Of a stretch of DNA of 6,548 nt, positions 6,011 to 6,548 are shown one piece after another. The translations under genes were made by a program, and so were the position numbers. How positions within the stretch are numbered: the stretch's first letter is position 1; the number at the start of each line of letters is the position of its first letter. Below the pieces are notes generated by a model. That model had not been told where the DNA came from. It saw nothing but the letters and a program-made list of their open reading frames with translations, and did no database searches. This stretch comes from Chromatiales bacterium (GTDB lineage: Bacteria > Pseudomonadota > Gammaproteobacteria > SZUA-140), in NCBI GenBank assembly GCA_031285245.1, contig JAITWN010000192.1, positions 1 to 6,548 of the forward strand, written 5' to 3'.

Positions 6011-6060
6011 CTGGCCTTGATTCTGGCCTTAAAACGCTGGCCGTCAGTGGCCGTTGCTGG
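6011..6060. repeat. Short CTGGCC direct repeats between tRNA-Gly and the integrase stub
   Basis: CTGGCCTT occurs at 6011-6018 and 6023-6030. Shorter CTGGCC or TGGCC copies are at 6037 and 6048, and a CTGG begins at 6057. Spacings are 10 to 14 bases, near one helical turn. In this position, between the tRNA and integrase gene, they may be remnants of integrase or excisionase binding sites. They may also be chance. Confidence 0.35.
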
Positions 6061-6120
6061 TTGTCAGTAGACTGAGAATCCGAAAAATCATCAATCCTGA
6101 CAAAGAGTTGCGGGATTCTT

Positions 6121-6150
6121 TGGATTTCCTTGGAAGTCCCTGGAAAGTAA
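6121..6150. repeat. Three phased 10-bp TGGA repeats beside the tRNA-Gly 3' end
   Basis: Three consecutive decamers, TGGATTTCCT, TGGAAGTCCC and TGGAAAGTAA, start at 6121, 6131 and 6141. They share TGGA at exact 10-bp spacing, and TTCC-tt-GGAA makes a small palindrome across the first junction. They end three bases before the CCA end of the tRNA gene, where attachment-core flanks and integrase arm sites are expected. Confidence 0.45.
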
Positions 6151-6153
6151 TCG

Positions 6154-6227
6154 TGGAGCGGGCGAAGGGAATCGAACCCTCGTCAGTAGCTTGGGAAGCT
6201 ACAGCTCTACCATTGAGCTACGCCCGC
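6154..6227 (-). tRNA. tRNA-Gly (anticodon CCC)
   Basis: A complete 74-base tRNA with encoded CCA. The acceptor stem GCGGGCG pairs perfectly with CGCCCGC. The D stem is GCTC/GAGC with an AATGGTA loop. The anticodon stem GTAGC/GCTAC surrounds loop TTCCCAA, giving anticodon CCC for the GGG codon. The T arm is GAGGG-TTCGATT-CCCTT, then discriminator T and CCA. The sequence is very close to E. coli glyU as I recall it. Its 3' end faces the integrase stub, so it is the likely attachment site of a past integrative element. The tRNA itself is intact. Confidence 0.97.
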
Positions 6228-6283
6228 GTGGGGATGTCGTGATGGTGGCTTGAGGCGGGTGGCCTTGGCCGTTGGAGCTCGGC

Positions 6284-6312
6284 AGTTTGACTGCATTGGC
6301 CGGGGCGGTCAA
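6284..6312 (-). promoter_or_regulatory. Possible promoter of tRNA-Gly
   Basis: On the minus strand TTGACC (6312-6307) is a strong -35 match. Seventeen bases later comes CAAACT (6289-6284), a weak -10 match. This would start transcription about 50 bases before the tRNA 5' end. The region is the shared divergent intergenic space with thiS. Confidence 0.35.
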
Positions 6313-6381
6313 GGCGCGGTGGCTTGTGCTATCTTACCGCCTTCGTTTTTCCTGAAATTCCCGCGAACTAAAGTGGCAGCC

Positions 6382-6548
6382 ATGGAAATCTATGTGAATG
6401 GCGAGCTGCGCGCTGTGGCGCCGGCGACCTCCATTGCGCAGTTGCTGGAGGTGCTGAATTACACCGGGCGGCGTGTTGCTGTCGAGGTGAATCAGGCGAT
6501 TGTGCCGCGTAGTGCTTATGCGGAGCGCGTGGTGTGTGCGGGGGATCG
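6382..6548 (+). CDS. thiS: Sulfur carrier protein ThiS (partial, cut at window end)
   Basis: The first 55 codons of a ThiS-family ubiquitin-like protein, which carries sulfur as a C-terminal thiocarboxylate to ThiG for the thiazole half of thiamine, in the cytoplasm. The frame begins MEIYVNGELRAVAPATSIAQ, with the beta-strand start MxIxvNGe typical of the family. It continues through GRRVAVEVNQAIVPRSAYAE, matching the highly conserved 'RvAvEvNgeIVPRs' block, to VVCAGD at the edge. Normal length is about 65-70 residues, so only the last strand and the functional GG tail lie beyond the window. The ATG at 6382 gives the standard N-terminus, although the ribosome binding site is weak (AAAGTGG). 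It is divergent from tRNA-Gly; thiG usually follows thiS, but that cannot be seen here. Confidence 0.9.
   Translation, partial: MEIYVNGELRAVAPATSIAQLLEVLNYTGRRVAVEVNQAIVPRSAYAERVVCAGD

Noticed and set aside
4216..6153. Search for a second copy of the tRNA-Gly 3' end as the other attachment site
   Set aside because: No repeat of the GGTTCGATTCCC... segment was found in the window on either strand, so element limits cannot be fixed here.
6054..6242. 62-codon + strand frame over the tRNA gene
   Set aside because: It is antisense to a perfect tRNA-Gly, so coding is not credible.
1..6548. CRISPR array, toxin-antitoxin pair or defence operon
   Set aside because: No regularly spaced long direct repeats and no paired small genes of those kinds are visible.

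Overview
This 6.5 kb window looks like a chromosomal segment of a moderately GC-rich Gram-negative bacterium. The evidence is a TonB-dependent outer-membrane receptor, a lipoprotein with a lipobox, a tRNA-Gly(CCC) with encoded CCA very close to the E. coli type, and a ThiS-type sulfur carrier. A gammaproteobacterium of the Xanthomonadales/Rhodanobacteraceae kind is my best guess. That is inference from gene style, not from a marker gene.

Left part (1-2768, + strand): a small 'host attachment' family protein ends at a strong intrinsic terminator. A short AT-rich promoter region follows, then a complete 703-residue TonB-dependent receptor of unassigned substrate, with an in-frame 15-bp tandem duplication at its extreme 5' end.

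Middle (2769-4215): a 455-bp stretch without an intact gene. It holds a small antisense gene broken by an apparent one-base frameshift in an A5 run, then a palindromic repeat of the widespread 'GTCATTGCGAG...CTCGCAATGAC' kind. Next comes a complete 299-residue meso-diaminopimelate dehydrogenase (ddh, type II). Its end faces a convergent gene across a hairpin terminator.

Right part (4216-6227, - strand): this reads as the worn edge of a mobile element. A tRNA-Gly(CCC) gene is followed downstream by phased short repeats, then a truncated tyrosine-integrase gene keeping only its N-terminal arm-binding (DUF4102-type) domain. Next is a lipoprotein metalloprotease carrying a metzincin-like zinc motif, with visibly lower GC in the stretches sampled. 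tRNA, integrase stub and lipoprotein share one orientation, the usual arrangement at a tRNA-anchored island. No second copy of the tRNA 3' end is visible here.

Right edge (6228-6548): an intergenic region with a likely tRNA promoter, then the start of thiS (thiamine thiazole synthesis), cut by the window end.

No operon joins these functions. The window is mostly single-gene units with their own signals, and no clear new multi-gene system is visible. The most unusual items are the metalloprotease with apparent departures from the canonical zinc site, the integrase stub with a hairpin over its ribosome binding site, and the frameshifted antisense gene.
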